From the NCBI GenBank assembly GCA_963693315.1, contig OY856188.1:244757926-244821925 (forward strand): a stretch of 64,000 nucleotides of DNA, given 5' to 3'. The position numbers were made by a program, and so were the translations under genes. Position 1 is the first letter of the stretch, and each line of letters starts with the position of its first letter. Positions 1 through 11,326 of the stretch are shown here, piece after piece. Source of the stretch: Diogma glabrata. Taxonomy: Eukaryota; Arthropoda; Insecta; Diptera; Cylindrotomidae. A model generated the notes under the pieces. It saw nothing but the letters and a program-made list of their open reading frames with translations. It ran no database searches and was not told the DNA's origin.

Positions 1-1254
1 AGAATTTTGTTAGCAAATATAGTGAACGAAAACTTATTTTGTGAACAAATGGATGTAAAATCGGCATTTTTACATGGTGATTTAAATGAAATTATATACA
101 TGAATTTACCCGAAGGTTACGAACAAGAAAATAAAGTATGCAAATTGAATAAAACATTATATGGTTTAAAACAATCTCCATCTAATTGGAATAAGAAATT
201 TGACAGTTTTATGAAGAAAAACAATTTTTGTAATTCACAATATGACGTATGTTTATATTATAAATCTGAAAACGAGAATAAAACTTATGTACTGCTATAC
301 GTCGATGACCTCATCATAGCTAGTAATAATAAAAATGAAATAAATTTGTTGAAAGAAAAACTAAATGCGGAATTCGAAATGAAACATTTGGGGAATTTAC
401 ATCATTTTTTAGGCATTAGAATTAAACGTAATGAAGACGGTTCGCTACAACTGGATCAATCAACATATTTGAATAAAATATTAAAGAAATTTAATATGGA
501 AAATTGTAATCCTACGAAATCACCTTGTGATCCCAAGTTTGAATTACAAGTATTTGAAGATGCAGAAATGGAAAGAAAAGTACCATACCGTGAACTGATT
601 GGCTGTTTAATGTATGCGGTAATGGCAACTCGTCCTGATTTAAATGCGGTTATTAATTATTACAGTCGTTATCAAGATAAAATAATTACAAATAATTTAT
701 GGAATGGTTTGAAGAGAGTGTTACGATACGTAAAAGGAACAATTGATTATTCACTAAACTATACTAAAACTAATGACGCAAATAATATCATAATGTGTTT
801 TGTTGATGCGAGCTGGGCGAATGATCAATGTGACAGGAAATCAACAACTGGTTATCTTTTTAAAATATTTGGTAACTTAGTATCGTTGAATACCAGAAAA
901 CAAGCTAGCGTAGCTCTAAGTTCTACTGAAGCAGAATACATTGCATTAGCTTCGGCGGCAGCAGAAGGAAAATGGATACTCGGTCTGATGGAAGATTTTG
1001 GTTATAAAAAACTACAGATAAATTGCTTCGAAGGCAATCAGTCTTGTATCAAAGTGACTGAAAAAGCAGACTTTAAGAGATTGAAACACGTAGACGTTAA
1101 AATGAATTTTATTAAAGACATGGTTAAAGAAAATATATTAGTCATCCATCATATTGCAAGCGATCAACAAATTGCAGACACTTTAACGAAATTTGTAAAT
1201 GGAAATAAAATTAAAACATTTTGTAATGAAGTCAATCTCAGAGAAAATTGTTAA
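1..1254 (+). CDS. Ty1/copia pol fragment: reverse transcriptase and RNase H
   Basis: This is the C-terminal part of a copia-type polyprotein. The frame is open from the first base, so it continues upstream outside the window. An early segment reads MDVKSAFLHG, the Ty1/copia RT signature. The catalytic core is LLYVDDLIIAS near residue 100. An RNase H domain follows, with FVDASWANDQ and LSSTEAEYIAL, and then the usual copia C-terminus. There are no stops or frameshifts within the 417 visible codons, so the copy looks fairly young. Protease and integrase would lie upstream. The stop is followed within a few bases by a purine tract and an LTR. Family assignment is secure; whether the whole element is functional cannot be seen. 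Confidence 0.95.
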   Translation, partial: RILLANIVNENLFCEQMDVKSAFLHGDLNEIIYMNLPEGYEQENKVCKLNKTLYGLKQSPSNWNKKFDSFMKKNNFCNSQYDVCLYYKSENENKTYVLLYVDDLIIASNNKNEINLLKEKLNAEFEMKHLGNLHHFLGIRIKRNEDGSLQLDQSTYLNKILKKFNMENCNPTKSPCDPKFELQVFEDAEMERKVPYRELIGCLMYAVMATRPDLNAVINYYSRYQDKIITNNLWNGLKRVLRYVKGTIDYSLNYTKTNDANNIIMCFVDASWANDQCDRKSTTGYLFKIFGNLVSLNTRKQASVALSSTEAEYIALASAAAEGKWILGLMEDFGYKKLQINCFEGNQSCIKVTEKADFKRLKHVDVKMNFIKDMVKENILVIHHIASDQQIADTLTKFVNGNKIKTFCNEVNLRENC

Positions 1255-1261
1255 GGAGAAG

Positions 1262-1468
1262 TGTTAAAATAAATTACCGAACGCGTTCATTTTAATGTGG
1301 TAACAATTTTATGTGTTGTCAGCAAAAACCTTTTTCTTATAAAATGAAATGTATATTATATTGAATTGTATCGCTGCCATTTTTGATAGAATAAAGTGTA
1401 TATTTGTTTTATAACAAAATATAAGTTTGCCTGTTTTTATTTTATATAACAAAAGCCCTCTCTTAACA
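1262..1468 (+). repeat. 3' LTR of the copia element
   Basis: A polypurine tract AAGGAGAAG (1253-1261) follows the pol stop and is followed by TGTTAA. The LTR probably ends at TTAACA (1468), giving a perfect 6-bp inverted terminus. A TATAAAA motif lies near 1339 and an AATAAA signal near 1390, as expected for U3 and R. A second TAACA at 1660 is a possible alternative end (399 bp). The 5' LTR lies outside the window, so neither end can be proved by comparison. Confidence 0.6.
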
Positions 1469-1671
1469 GCACTGCCATAGCTAGATGGAGACTTGTTGAG
1501 ACCTTTCGTAGTCGTCGAAGCTTTGATTAATTGATTACCTTTTACATATACATATTACATTAAACAATATAATATATTCTACATATTTTATATTAAACTA
1601 TTAAATTACATATAAACCCTTTCGAATCGAGTGAATTTATTGTAGCCAATCCGTCTAACAGACCTTTTTAC

Positions 1672-2191
1672 CGAAACATTCTTTACAGCTGTCGATTTGT
1701 ATTAGAAAACTCGAAATAATTGTTATTTCTTGCAACCCAAAATTGTTTTGTGTTGATAATAACAATGAATAACATGAATAATTGTTATTTCTTCCAACCC
1801 AAAATGTGTTTAAATTGTTTTTTTACTATAGTTAAATTATTATTACTATTGCAATAAATTTTAATACATAATTTTTGAATTCTTATTCTCGTTGCTGTAT
1901 GGCAATGTGTTAATGCCATACAGCTATATATAACGATTTGAAGCTTAAATAAAAAGCTCTAAAAAGCATAAGCTTCATAAATCGTTATAAAGCTGTATGC
2001 ACATGACACATTACATACAGCAATGAAAACTAGAAATCATTAATTTTGAATTGAATTTTATTTTTGAATTGATATTTATTTAATTTATATTTATTTATTT
2101 AAAAACTATCTTGACATGCAAGAAATAACAAGTATTTTGATTTTTCGAACTACATATATATCGGCAGATTTCAGCTGTCAAATTATTTTCG
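1672..2191. mobile_element. Foldback (MITE-like) element of about 520 bp
   Basis: Two long imperfect arms are inverted copies of each other. The outer parts share CGAAA, then ACAGCTG, then TTGTTATTTCTTGCA (1720-1734 against its complement at 2116-2130). The inner parts pair from 1891 to 1946 with 1969 to 2024, sharing TTGCTGTATG, CATACAGCT, ATAACGATTT and GAAGCTTA. GACCTT occurs just outside both ends (1661-1666 and 2192-2197) and might be a target duplication. There is no coding capacity. The non-autonomous DNA transposon reading is an inference. Confidence 0.6.
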
Positions 2192-2559
2192 GACCTTGAA
2201 GAAATTTGCCTATATAGCTATTTACACCTAGGTCTTAAAATACAAACTCCATTTCAGTCAAACGGATTTAATAATATATTTATCCCGTTTTCTTTTGTTA
2301 AGTTAGGATAGCTTTAAAAAACAAGGTATGTGTTTTAGACTAAATGATTATAATAGTATTTTTGTATATTCACCCTAAATATATTGCGGCAATGAAACAG
2401 GGAAGAAGTGCTATGTTGATTATACCAATATTGCGTATTTTACATCTATTGAATGTCTCAAAATTATCATAATATCCTTTAAGTTTCTGCTCAACGGAAT
2501 GTATGGAATGGCCGTTCCAGATTAAAAATTATTTGATTTATTCTCTATTTGTTCCCAGA

Positions 2560-5500
2560 ATGTACCAACCACGCGAATCAAGAGTGTTAAGGAATAAAAA
2601 ATATAAATCCAAACAAAATAAAGATGAATCTCAAAATATATATCCAGTAGAAAGTTGTCCATCGGTAAGACTACAGGTTTCAGTGTTTTATGAAATGAAA
2701 TATTTCGTTGGGTAAATTGAAAGATCCTTTTTCTCTGTTGTTATGTAGAAAGCACCATTCAATAGTACAGCAATTGATTTTGCCAGTGAAATTTCAACAA
2801 TTAGAAATCGATCTTCTGTTACACCTTCAAAAAATAGTGAAAAAATAACAAGGGAAGCAAAACAATCCAACCAACGTGTAGAAAATACAAAGCATAGTAA
2901 AATATCAAATGAATTAGATTATTTTGGATTTTCTGATGATGAAGACAGTGTTGATAACCTGTTAAACAATCAACCCACTCTACCTATCCAGGATGTCAAT
3001 ATAAGTCCAATTTGTAATATTAAGCCTTCTGGTGTTATTGATTTGGTTGAAGAACGTATGAGTTTTGAAAAAATTGATGATGAGGTATGTTGCAATTTTT
3101 CGTTATTTTTTATGTAATTTCTTAGATTGGTGGTAGAATGTAAAATGCCTCGAATCTTGGGAAAGAAAGTTACTTCTCTTACTCGAAAAATATGGGTCAA
3201 ATAATGTAACTGCTTTCATTATGCTTTTTTTTATTTTATAGAATATTTGGCCTGTTTTCAAGCCGCCAGAAAATATTAAACCTAAAAACAAAAAAAATAA
3301 GGTAAGACGTCGTTTTGTATATTTTAGTATGTTTCAAAGATACAACCAATTACAAAATAAAGTCTGTGGATATCTGATAATGCTAAAGCGGGTTTCGATT
3401 CTTTAGTATTTCTTGACATTGACCTTAAATGACAAGGTGTAATTTAAATTATAGTACCCATGGAAAAGATAATAGAGAATATTGAGAGATCTTCGTTTCC
3501 TGCATGTACCAAGTGGTTTGAGTCTCCTGCTTAATTTAAACTTTAATTCCTAACATTCGATTTTGAAATTCCTTAGTCTTTTACACAAATACTAGATTTC
3601 GTGTGGAGAAAATTACAGCTACGGCACACATCAATAAGTAAACGGTTCTATGCCAAGTTTTTCTGATGATGGCCGATTATTGGGTGTTCTTTGTATGTTT
3701 CTTGGTTTGCTTCAGCCGTTTTGGGTATTATAGTTAAAAATATTAAAATTCAAAAGCCGTGCATGTGCTTGTGTGGACTGCTTTTGTATAGTCCAATCCT
3801 CTCGTTATATCCAATAAAGAAAATATGTGAGACTGCTTAAAATGTTCGGGTAAAAGCTAACCACACCATTTTGGAAAAACGGAAAAAGAAAAGTTGATTT
3901 GAACTCACAAATCTATTTTAAGCTCGCAAATCTGTCCCAAATCCCCATCTGTTACTATCCTAGCTCTTTTGGACTCTGTTCAAAAGCGTGCTATACGAAT
4001 TGTTGGTGATCGAGATTTAACATTTGATATTGATTCCCTACAACATCGTCGCACTGTTGCTGATCTCGTTGTTTTTTATAAATATCGTCACCAGCAGTGC
4101 TCGGATGAAATCAGGTCCATAATGCCTCAGACGTATGTTTTTCCCCGTTTGACTCGTCAATCGGTTTGTGCGGGTGGTCGGACTGTAAAGATTACTCACT
4201 GTCATAGTAATAGAATGCAAAGGGATTTCTTTGTATGTACATCGTACAAATGGAATGCTTTGCCCGAATCAATAGTCTCGAGTGCCTTCAATCCACAAAG
4301 ATTTAAAAAAATCGTCCACCTATACCTCAAGACGCATGTTGTTGTGGGACCTGAGTCTTAAAAGGTATCTATGTGTTGTTGTGACACATTTTGTAATTCC
4401 TACTACTCAACACTATTTATTAAAAAAAAAAACGGGAAACGAGTGTAGGAGAATGGAAAGGTTCAACTATGTTTGAGTTTTCTGTGAATATACGACCCAA
4501 AAGATCCGCCTTCTCTTTCGAGTCGCTCACGGGAATGTCATTCAGAACTAAGGTTGGAATAGAGGATCGAGTGAAGTTGCTCTGGACTGATTTAACTGCA
4601 AGAAAACTACGTGAGCCAGATGGGTGCTCGGCGAATTTCTTTGCTTTCTTATGGATAAATGCGTCTTTGTCCAAGTCTATTTTGAATTTACTAATATTTC
4701 TGGCTTTCTTATAGGCGCTATGGGTTTCAGGTGTTTTATTTGCGTTATACGTCTGCCTCATCAACATCCCGCGTGAACCAAGGCTCAGTTTTAGGAGTGA
4801 TTAATCGATTTGGAATAAACCGCCGCATTCCGTCTTTTATGATTTCAGAAATTCTTATTGCCGATGTGCTAGGATCTTGATCAACACAACAAATAGTTTT
4901 CCAAGGTGTTTCATCTCATAAAAGTTTCTCACTCCCTCCCAGTCAGCGCGTTTATAGTTCCAAACGCGACGAGGATTTGCTTTAATGTGTCGGTGATGTA
5001 AATTACACTATTGCTGATATTAGTAAATGGTCCGATGTTCCGAGGGGTTGTTCAACTTTTGTCTTCGTAGTAGCTGGTTTGTTTGTCAAAAACAGAACCA
5101 GCAAATTATTGTTATGAGTGAATTGTCTGAGATTCCAGTGGGACACTATCATTTGCGTCAAACCGTGATAATCTGCGAGTATCAGTTCGGCTTGTCTTCC
5201 TACGTCGTCAGTGCGCGATGAATACTTAAGCCATTCTTTATTATGAATATTAAAGTCTCCAAGAATGGCCAGTCTTGCTTTGGGGTAGTCCGAGGTAATC
5301 TTGTCTAGATTAGCCGATATTTGATCGAAAAGGGACATCCTGGGGCGGAATTTGGGGATCTGTATAATCCTATTATAAACATAGTTTCATCAATACCTGT
5401 GATCTTCAGTGCTAGAGAATTATGGTGCTTAGAGTTCAACTCGTAAGTCTTAATTCTCATTTCTCATACATGAAATTGAATTTCGAACAAATACATAGGC

Positions 5501-8500
5501 ACCATGCTTGTTATAAAAGGAATGTTCCAATTCGTAACTAGGTATCCGGTATTTATCGAGATCCAATTTCGATGCTTTGCCACTGACAATTGTTTCGGTA
5601 AGAAACAATATGTCAGGTTTATTTTTTTCGATGTAGTACCTCTGTATGTACCTCTTATGTTGGTGAAGTCAATGCTAAGCTGTTGGTTCACTCTGCTGCC
5701 ATTTTGTTGAGACAAAGACTTACCCTTTGACATTGCAGGTATATATACTGAAATTCGGCCAGGCATAAATTTCAACACTGCATAATATAAAAGAAACTGG
5801 GTATCTCTGTCACAAAAACACGATAGCCGGTTTCATGCAACAGTTGCACGATAAGGGAAAAGAAAAAAAAATGGGGACACAAAAGGCATTAACAAAATTG
5901 AAGACTACAAATAAAGGGTTACATTCGAAATTCCTACTAACAACTAAAACGAAATTTTACATTCTTGTTACCAGGCAATACAAAACAAATTTATGCTTTA
6001 AAATAATAAATAAATTTATTACACCAAAGCAATGAAAGGTAAAATTTTACCTGCCTACCGCCTGGTAACAGTAAATATAAAATACCAAATAATTTTTTAA
6101 TAAAGAACAATCTCACCAATTATATAATTGTGCGCCTCCGTTCTTCACCACTTTTATTTTCAGCGTCTGACTCCGGTTGATGAATGCTTTAATGTAAAAT
6201 ACTGTGATTGGACTGGTAACCGAACTCGGATCTTTCGAGTGCCAATCCAGTTTCTGTTGCCAGTAGGTCACTCAACCACACAAGAATTGGTATTTGGACG
6301 CAGCATACTAACTTTTAATTTTTTCGTGGTTTCAAAATGATTTGAGTTTACTAAATTTGTTTTGATAGGACATAGACTTTGTTATGGGACATTTCAACAC
6401 AATACTAGATTCAACTATTTTTTTAAAATTCAAATATAGGCATGAGACTCTGTTAAAAAAATCACGTTGAAAAACGACAGTTCTACATCTTGTTTCACGA
6501 ACCGTATAAGGATGGACTGCTATTGATTCTCTGGTGTAACGCGCAAAGTTTGTAGGTTCAGACAAAATAGATTTGATCTCTGCAGACGCCCACCCGTGCA
6601 TCCATAATGTATTTGTAAAATACCGTCAAATCAGCAACATTTCTTCTATGTTGCAAAGAATCAAGCTCGTTAGTAAGATTTCAATTGCCGATCAATTTAA
6701 CAGCTCTCCGCTGTATATAATCTAGACATTTCAAACTACCTACGTAGGCTCCACCCCAAATTTGAGAATACTCCCTGCAGGGACGAATAAGTGACATATA
6801 TTGGAAGAAGCTGCTTGCTATTAAAAACTTTACGACAACGACCCATAAATCCTAATTTTTGAACAGCGTTCTTAGCTAGGCTGAAAATATGAGAATTCCA
6901 TTTCATATTATTTTCAATCTCAACTCCTAGAAGTCTAACAGATTCTTTCTCTTCAAGATCATTCGAATCAAACTTTAGTGAAAACAGATTAGGTGTTTGA
7001 TAACCTAGAAAAATGGCAAACTTGAGTTTTACTGGTGTTGAATTCAACACTGTTAGCAACACCCCAATTCAAGATTGTTTTTAAACCAATGTTTATTGAC
7101 TCTATCAAATGTGTTTTCGTTTTTTAAAAACTACGGCGCTAATCTTTACAAACAAATTTTTGCTTGACTGCCAATTTTTTTCTATTGGGGATAACGAGAT
7201 TTGCCTAGTCAACACCTTTTAGCACAATATAATTCAGAACAAGTTATGAATTTTGCTGTTTTTTAAAAAAGTAGGGCACAGCAAAAGTAGACAACAAAAC
7301 TTTTATAAGTGTGCAAATTTTTGTTGTTGTCGATTAACATAATTTTGGAAGCAGTGTTTATGTACGCAAACAACTGTCGTCGCTTAATCAATTTAAATGA
7401 AACTTGAAAACAAGATCTGGATTGTAACTGTGTATTTATTTGCAACTTGAATAACCAATTCCTGCTTATTGATTTTATTGAAACTTAGTACATAAGCTTT
7501 AATTACGGTTTCCGATAATTCTTGAATTGTCCATTTCTGCAGACGCTATGGTGCGGCAAAATTATTCTGCCAGCCAGTCATTCATGTAGCGATATGTTCA
7601 ATCCCATTCGCAATGCTCCTTTTCTAGATGCATCAAATCTGCATCTGGCTTAGAGCAGTACCACATATATTTCTTGGGTTTGTGACCAACCGGCCTTAAT
7701 TGAACTAGAATGGACTTAATACTGATGTATATTTTACCAGTGATTTATCGTAGTTTTCCATTTAGGCTGTTTTAGGATTTTAGGATGTTTACAAAAACTT
7801 ATTATCCCTATATTATAGTTATAATTATATTACTTCGGTCTGAAAGACCTAAGTATTACATTCATGAGCCAAAAGTGAAATTCTTACCCCCACTTTTTTG
7901 GCATTTCTCGACGTTTTAGGACCTACTGATTCTAAAAAAGCAAAAAAAAATGTATGTCTGTCTGCCGGCCGTCCGTCCGGCCGCCGTCATTACCTACGCT
8001 GCAGGGAAAACCGCAAGAGGGATTTCAAAATTTTTTTTCTTCTAAAAATAGGTATACTCAAGGGACAGGTCTGAAAGCACGCTGTGTTCGATAACTGTTC
8101 CGGAAGTGTGTCAAAAAATCATTAAGTGTGTCAAAAACAGCAAATTTTCATATTTTTGGCTTAAAAAACGTTCATTTTAAGTGATTACGAGTAGGAACAT
8201 TGAATTTGGAGAAATCTTGATGGTAGGGATTGGTATTTAAGATCAAAAACTAGATTTTTGCATTATAAGTTTGTCAAAAAAATGTTGTCAATTGTGTCAA
8301 AAGAAAGATTTTTATTTACTTCTTTAGCCAATTTTTTGGAAAAAAAATAAAATTAATAATTTGCATGACATGAAATTTTATTATTATTATTGAGAATTAT
8401 GGCATTATAAGTTTGTCGAAAAAATAATGTCAAGTGTGTCAAAAAATGATTTCATTTATTTTGGAAAAAAATGTAGCTGTTTTTATAACGTAAATTTAAT

Positions 8501-11326
8501 TGAAAATGAAATTGGACATGGAAATTTTTGAATTTGTTATAGTTTTTGAAATATTTTTGAAATTTTGAAAAAAGTTTGTATTTTTGATTTTGTAATAATT
8601 TTTGCAATATTTTTAGAATTTGGAAAAAGTTTTAATTTTTGATTTTGTAAGAATTTTTGGAATATTTTTAGAATTTTGAAAAATTTTAAATTTTTAATTT
8701 TATTATAATTTTTGGAATTTTGAAAAAAGTTTCAATTTTTGATGTTGTAATGATTTTTGCAATATTTTTAGAATTTTGGAAAAGTTTGAATTTTTAAGAA
8801 TTTTTGGAATATTATTGGAATTTAGGAAAAGTTTATATATTTGGAATTTTTTTGGAATTTTGAAAAAAGTTTGATTTTATTTAATTTTTACAATATTTTT
8901 GGAATTTTGAAAGAAATATGAATTTGTGATTTTGTAATATTTTCTCGAAACGCTAAACGGAGAGGTTTTTGAGTAGTTTGCTGATTGTATCATCATTTCA
9001 CTAAATTATTTTAATTTATGATCTGTTATAATTTTCCGGCAACGTATTGATGTTTCGTGTTAGTTTTGTAATAAATTTCTTAACAGAGATAAAGAAATAC
9101 TTGTACTCTAACAAAGAGTTATGTTTGATATACATCGCTGCCCAAAACTGAAAACCATGTCCTCATAAAAGTTTTTTGCCGAAAACCATATCAAAATCCT
9201 TAACCCAGACCGAAGTCTTGATATCTCAGAGCTGTGAGATTTTAGCCCCTCCATATTTTACATTTAATTTTGCCACTATTTAACTGATGATCGTATCAAT
9301 AAGGAAGAACATATCAAGACTAGCTCGTTTTACAGACAAATTTAGATCACTAACAATTCGCATAGGGTGATTTATACTATACAGGGACGAATTAGGATTT
9401 ATTCGGCTTTAGACACGAGACGAATGACTTGTGCAGTTTACCACCATCTGCATATTGTAATGTTACTTTTATTTGAATCTTTTAGAAGAAAACGCTATAT
9501 TCTGATGAATACGCAGAATTGTTGTCATTGGATTTAACAACACAATTACCACGTTCACAACATGATACCACAAAACGGTTACTCTATACGGCTGATGACA
9601 CCAATTACGAATTATTAAACACAAGTTTACACAAACAAACAGAATCTCCAGGCAAAACAGAAGTTGTCTCTAAGCCAAAATCTAAAACCCGTAAACGGCA
9701 GAAAAACAAGCCCGTGACTGTCGACCATGAAGTTAAAGAACCTGGTAAAAATAAAATAGTTTTTTTCAATCTTATTGTTATAGTGAAATATATTTGTTTG
9801 CAGACATAAAGAATCAATATGCCATGAGAGATAGAACATCACAACCAACATATTGGAATGATAAATCTGTGACTGATGAAATCAATAAATATGATAAAAT
9901 AAAAAAACGGCAAAGCCGTAATAAATGCAGACTAAAAAATTTAAAACCTAAATATCAAAAAGAAAAAGAACATTCGAGTGAAGATGAATTAAATTTAGAC
10001 AAACATTCTGCAAATAATTTAAAATCTGTGACCGATGACTGTAGAGCTGAAAATGTGGAAGTTTCTGGTAAAAAAGTTAAACTGTTTTTTTTATTTGGAT
10101 TTTTTTTTATGTTTAAGTGTTTTTTTAGAAACAAGTCCCATTAAAGGAAGAAAATCACCGTCGTCATATTTGAATGAAAACCCGATAATTGATAATGTGA
10201 GTGAATCCCGAAAAAGAAACGTGCGGCAAAATGATGATACACGTAGGTCGAAAAATAAACAACTTCAACCTCATAGAGAAATACAACAATCAAGTGAAAA
10301 TGAGGTGGCAATTGATGAAGCTGATATCTCCGAATCTGCTTCAGATTCAGGAATCTCAATAGCAGTAGATGGTACAAACTTAAACTTTAATGGTTCATTC
10401 CCTGTAAACGAATTGATTTATCTTGATAAACATGGTAGAGTAGGTACGAGAATTTGTCATTTTTTGTTAATAGATTATTTTTGGTTTAGCTAAAAACCAT
10501 TCCAGTTGTATTCGTTCCTTTATTAAATTATTTTTCTTTTCAAATTTTTAGACCTGTTCTGTATTAAGACCTGTGTGCTTTTCCAATTTATTAATCATAT
10601 TGTCTGATTTTCTTTGGCTTTTAAATTCTTGAAAATGTCTGAATGAATAAACGAACGAATGCAACTAAACCATATGTGATTTTTACAGTGATGAACAACT
10701 ATTTCGAAATTAATGTTCAGTGGTTTCGAATTTATTCTTAACTTCTTATAATTTACGACGATCCAACTAATTAATTTGATTTTAGATATTGCACCAATAG
10801 CTGGATTTTCATCTGCTGATGTCATTGAAACCTTATATATAGGTGGTGATAACACTTGTGGTTTGTTTAAAATGCCCCCGAAAACCGCACAATTTCCAAT
10901 AACAAACAAAATGTTTAATTTGGTGAGTTGCTTTACACCCAGCCATAGTGGAATTTTTCAAAAAACTACAGTTTTTTTTTGTTTTTCCATAGACTTTTCA
11001 TGTTATTCAAAATTCTGTGGAAATAACAGTAAACGATGAAAATACAATATTCGATACCAATGACACTGCTTATATAACTAAAGGTATATTCACATAATTT
11101 TTAATTTTTTTTTATTTCTAACTTTTTATTATTTTAAGGTATAAAATACGAGTTGAAAAATAATACCAATGCTTATACTTTATTGTTGTTCGAAAAATCT
11201 ACCCATGTACCTTTTTTGCCGGGCCCTCTGAGATTCTCAAAATCACATGGGAACACAGGTAAATTATTATGTGCATTTGCAGAGATGATTGGCTAAAAAT
11301 TATATATATATATTTTAGAATCTTAA
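2560..11326 (+). CDS. Cenp-C: CENP-C-like centromere protein (spliced; C-terminal Mif2/CENP-C cupin)
   Basis: CENP-C bridges centromeric CENP-A nucleosomes to the outer kinetochore and dimerises through a C-terminal cupin. Proposed coding exons: 2560-2664, 2749-3084, 3242-3301, 9486-9744, 9804-10067, 10129-10443, 10786-10922, 10993-11083, 11139-11258, 11319-11326. All have GT-AG borders and consistent phase, giving about 564 residues. A noncoding 5' exon probably ends at 2325 (AAG|GTATGT). The cupin spans about residues 465-540: GLFKMPP, then FHVIQNSVEITV, then TAYITKGIKYELKN, then LLLFEK, matching the family's order of strands. Residues 262-271 (R-D-R-T-S-Q-P-T-Y-W) resemble the nucleosome-binding CENP-C motif; RRSKNKQLQP (380-389) is a second candidate. 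The middle is acidic and serine-rich, as in the family. Exon 4 and exon 5 are 6.2 kb apart. If the last intron is retained, the stop is at 11294. Family assignment rests mainly on the cupin; exon borders are read by eye. Confidence 0.78.
3302..3941 (+). other. First part of the large CENP-C intron
   Basis: This stretch starts at the donor AAG|GTAAGA. I see no open frame, RNA gene or structured repeat in it; it is ordinary AT-rich intron sequence up to the first LINE fragment. Confidence 0.5.
3942..4432 (+). mobile_element. 3' end of a jockey-like LINE
   Basis: The translation carries VQKRAIRIVGD, then ADLVVFYKYRHQQCSDEI and YKWNALPES, which is the C-terminal tail of jockey-like reverse transcriptases. 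The frame runs to a stop near 4361. A 3' untranslated part and an A-run at about 4422-4432 follow, so this is a 5'-truncated copy with its tail. The same family occurs on the minus strand at 22185-25440. It abuts an oppositely oriented LINE segment at 4433. Confidence 0.85.
4433..5800 (-). mobile_element. Jockey-like LINE 5' portion: endonuclease and linker, decayed
   Basis: Read on the minus strand, 5778-5464 begins an apurinic-type endonuclease (LSIDFTNIRG) and 5338-5003 continues it (RLAILGDFNIHNKEWL, then LGTSDHLLI). The region 5000-4770 encodes degenerate linker sequence, and 4767-4420 the segment just before the RT domain. The frame changes several times, so this is a dead copy. It stops where the plus-strand LINE's poly-A begins, so the two are tail to tail. 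Confidence 0.8.
6185..6290 (-). repeat. tRNA-derived SINE-like head
   Basis: On the minus strand TGGTTGAGTGACC (6278-6266) resembles a Pol III A box. About 40 bases downstream, GAGTTCGGTTACC (6227-6215) resembles a B box. This spacing is usual for tRNA genes. The sequence does not fold into a credible complete tRNA by eye, so a SINE head or tRNA pseudogene is more likely. I cannot define the element's ends. Confidence 0.4.
6340..7090 (-). mobile_element. Jockey-like LINE fragment, RT C-terminal region, decayed
   Basis: Minus-strand frames at 7062-6736 contain VRLLGVEIENNMKWNSHIF and VQKLGFMGRCRKVFNSKQLL, the thumb and connection region of jockey-type RTs. A frame at 6601-6332 covers the C-terminal tail. 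A closely related fragment lies at 37790-38540. There is no endonuclease, no catalytic RT core and the frame is broken. Confidence 0.8.
7091..7831. other. AT-rich intron stretch without recognised content
   Basis: No gene, conserved domain or clear repeat could be recognised. The only open frames are short and of random composition. Confidence 0.4.
7832..9216. mobile_element. Possible non-autonomous repeat bounded by inverted 10-mers
   Basis: The left end ACTTCGGTCT (7832-7841) begins a small hairpin, ACTTCGGTCT-GAA-AGACCTAAGT. Its exact complement AGACCGAAGT lies at 9207-9216. Inside are a GC-rich patch of TCTGTCTGCCGG and CCGTCCG type (7965-7990), repeats of GTGTGTCAAAAA (8100-8460) and a degenerate tandem block (8510-8945). 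There is no coding capacity. Whether the two 10-mers are true ends of one element is uncertain. Confidence 0.35.
8510..8945 (+). repeat. Degenerate AT-rich tandem repeat
   Basis: The block is built from repeated variants of TTTTTGGAATATTTTTAGAA and TTTTGAAAAAAGTTT, with a rough period of 55-60 bases and about seven degenerate copies. It contains no coding frame. Confidence 0.7.

Noticed and set aside
1469..1660. Longer copia LTR ending at TAACA 1660
   Set aside because: The TTAACA at 1468 pairs with the first six bases of the LTR and gives a more usual distance from the polyadenylation signal, but this is not proved.
2503..2715. Upstream in-frame start for the first CENP-C coding exon
   Set aside because: A polypyrimidine tract and CAG acceptor at 2549-2558 just before the ATG at 2560 argue that 2503-2558 is intron.
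5835..6035. 66-codon Lys/Thr-rich plus-strand frame
   Set aside because: Low-complexity composition inside the CENP-C intron, with no splice logic linking it to neighbouring exons.
6128..6340. 70-codon plus-strand frame
   Set aside because: It overlaps the minus-strand SINE-like sequence and has no conserved composition.
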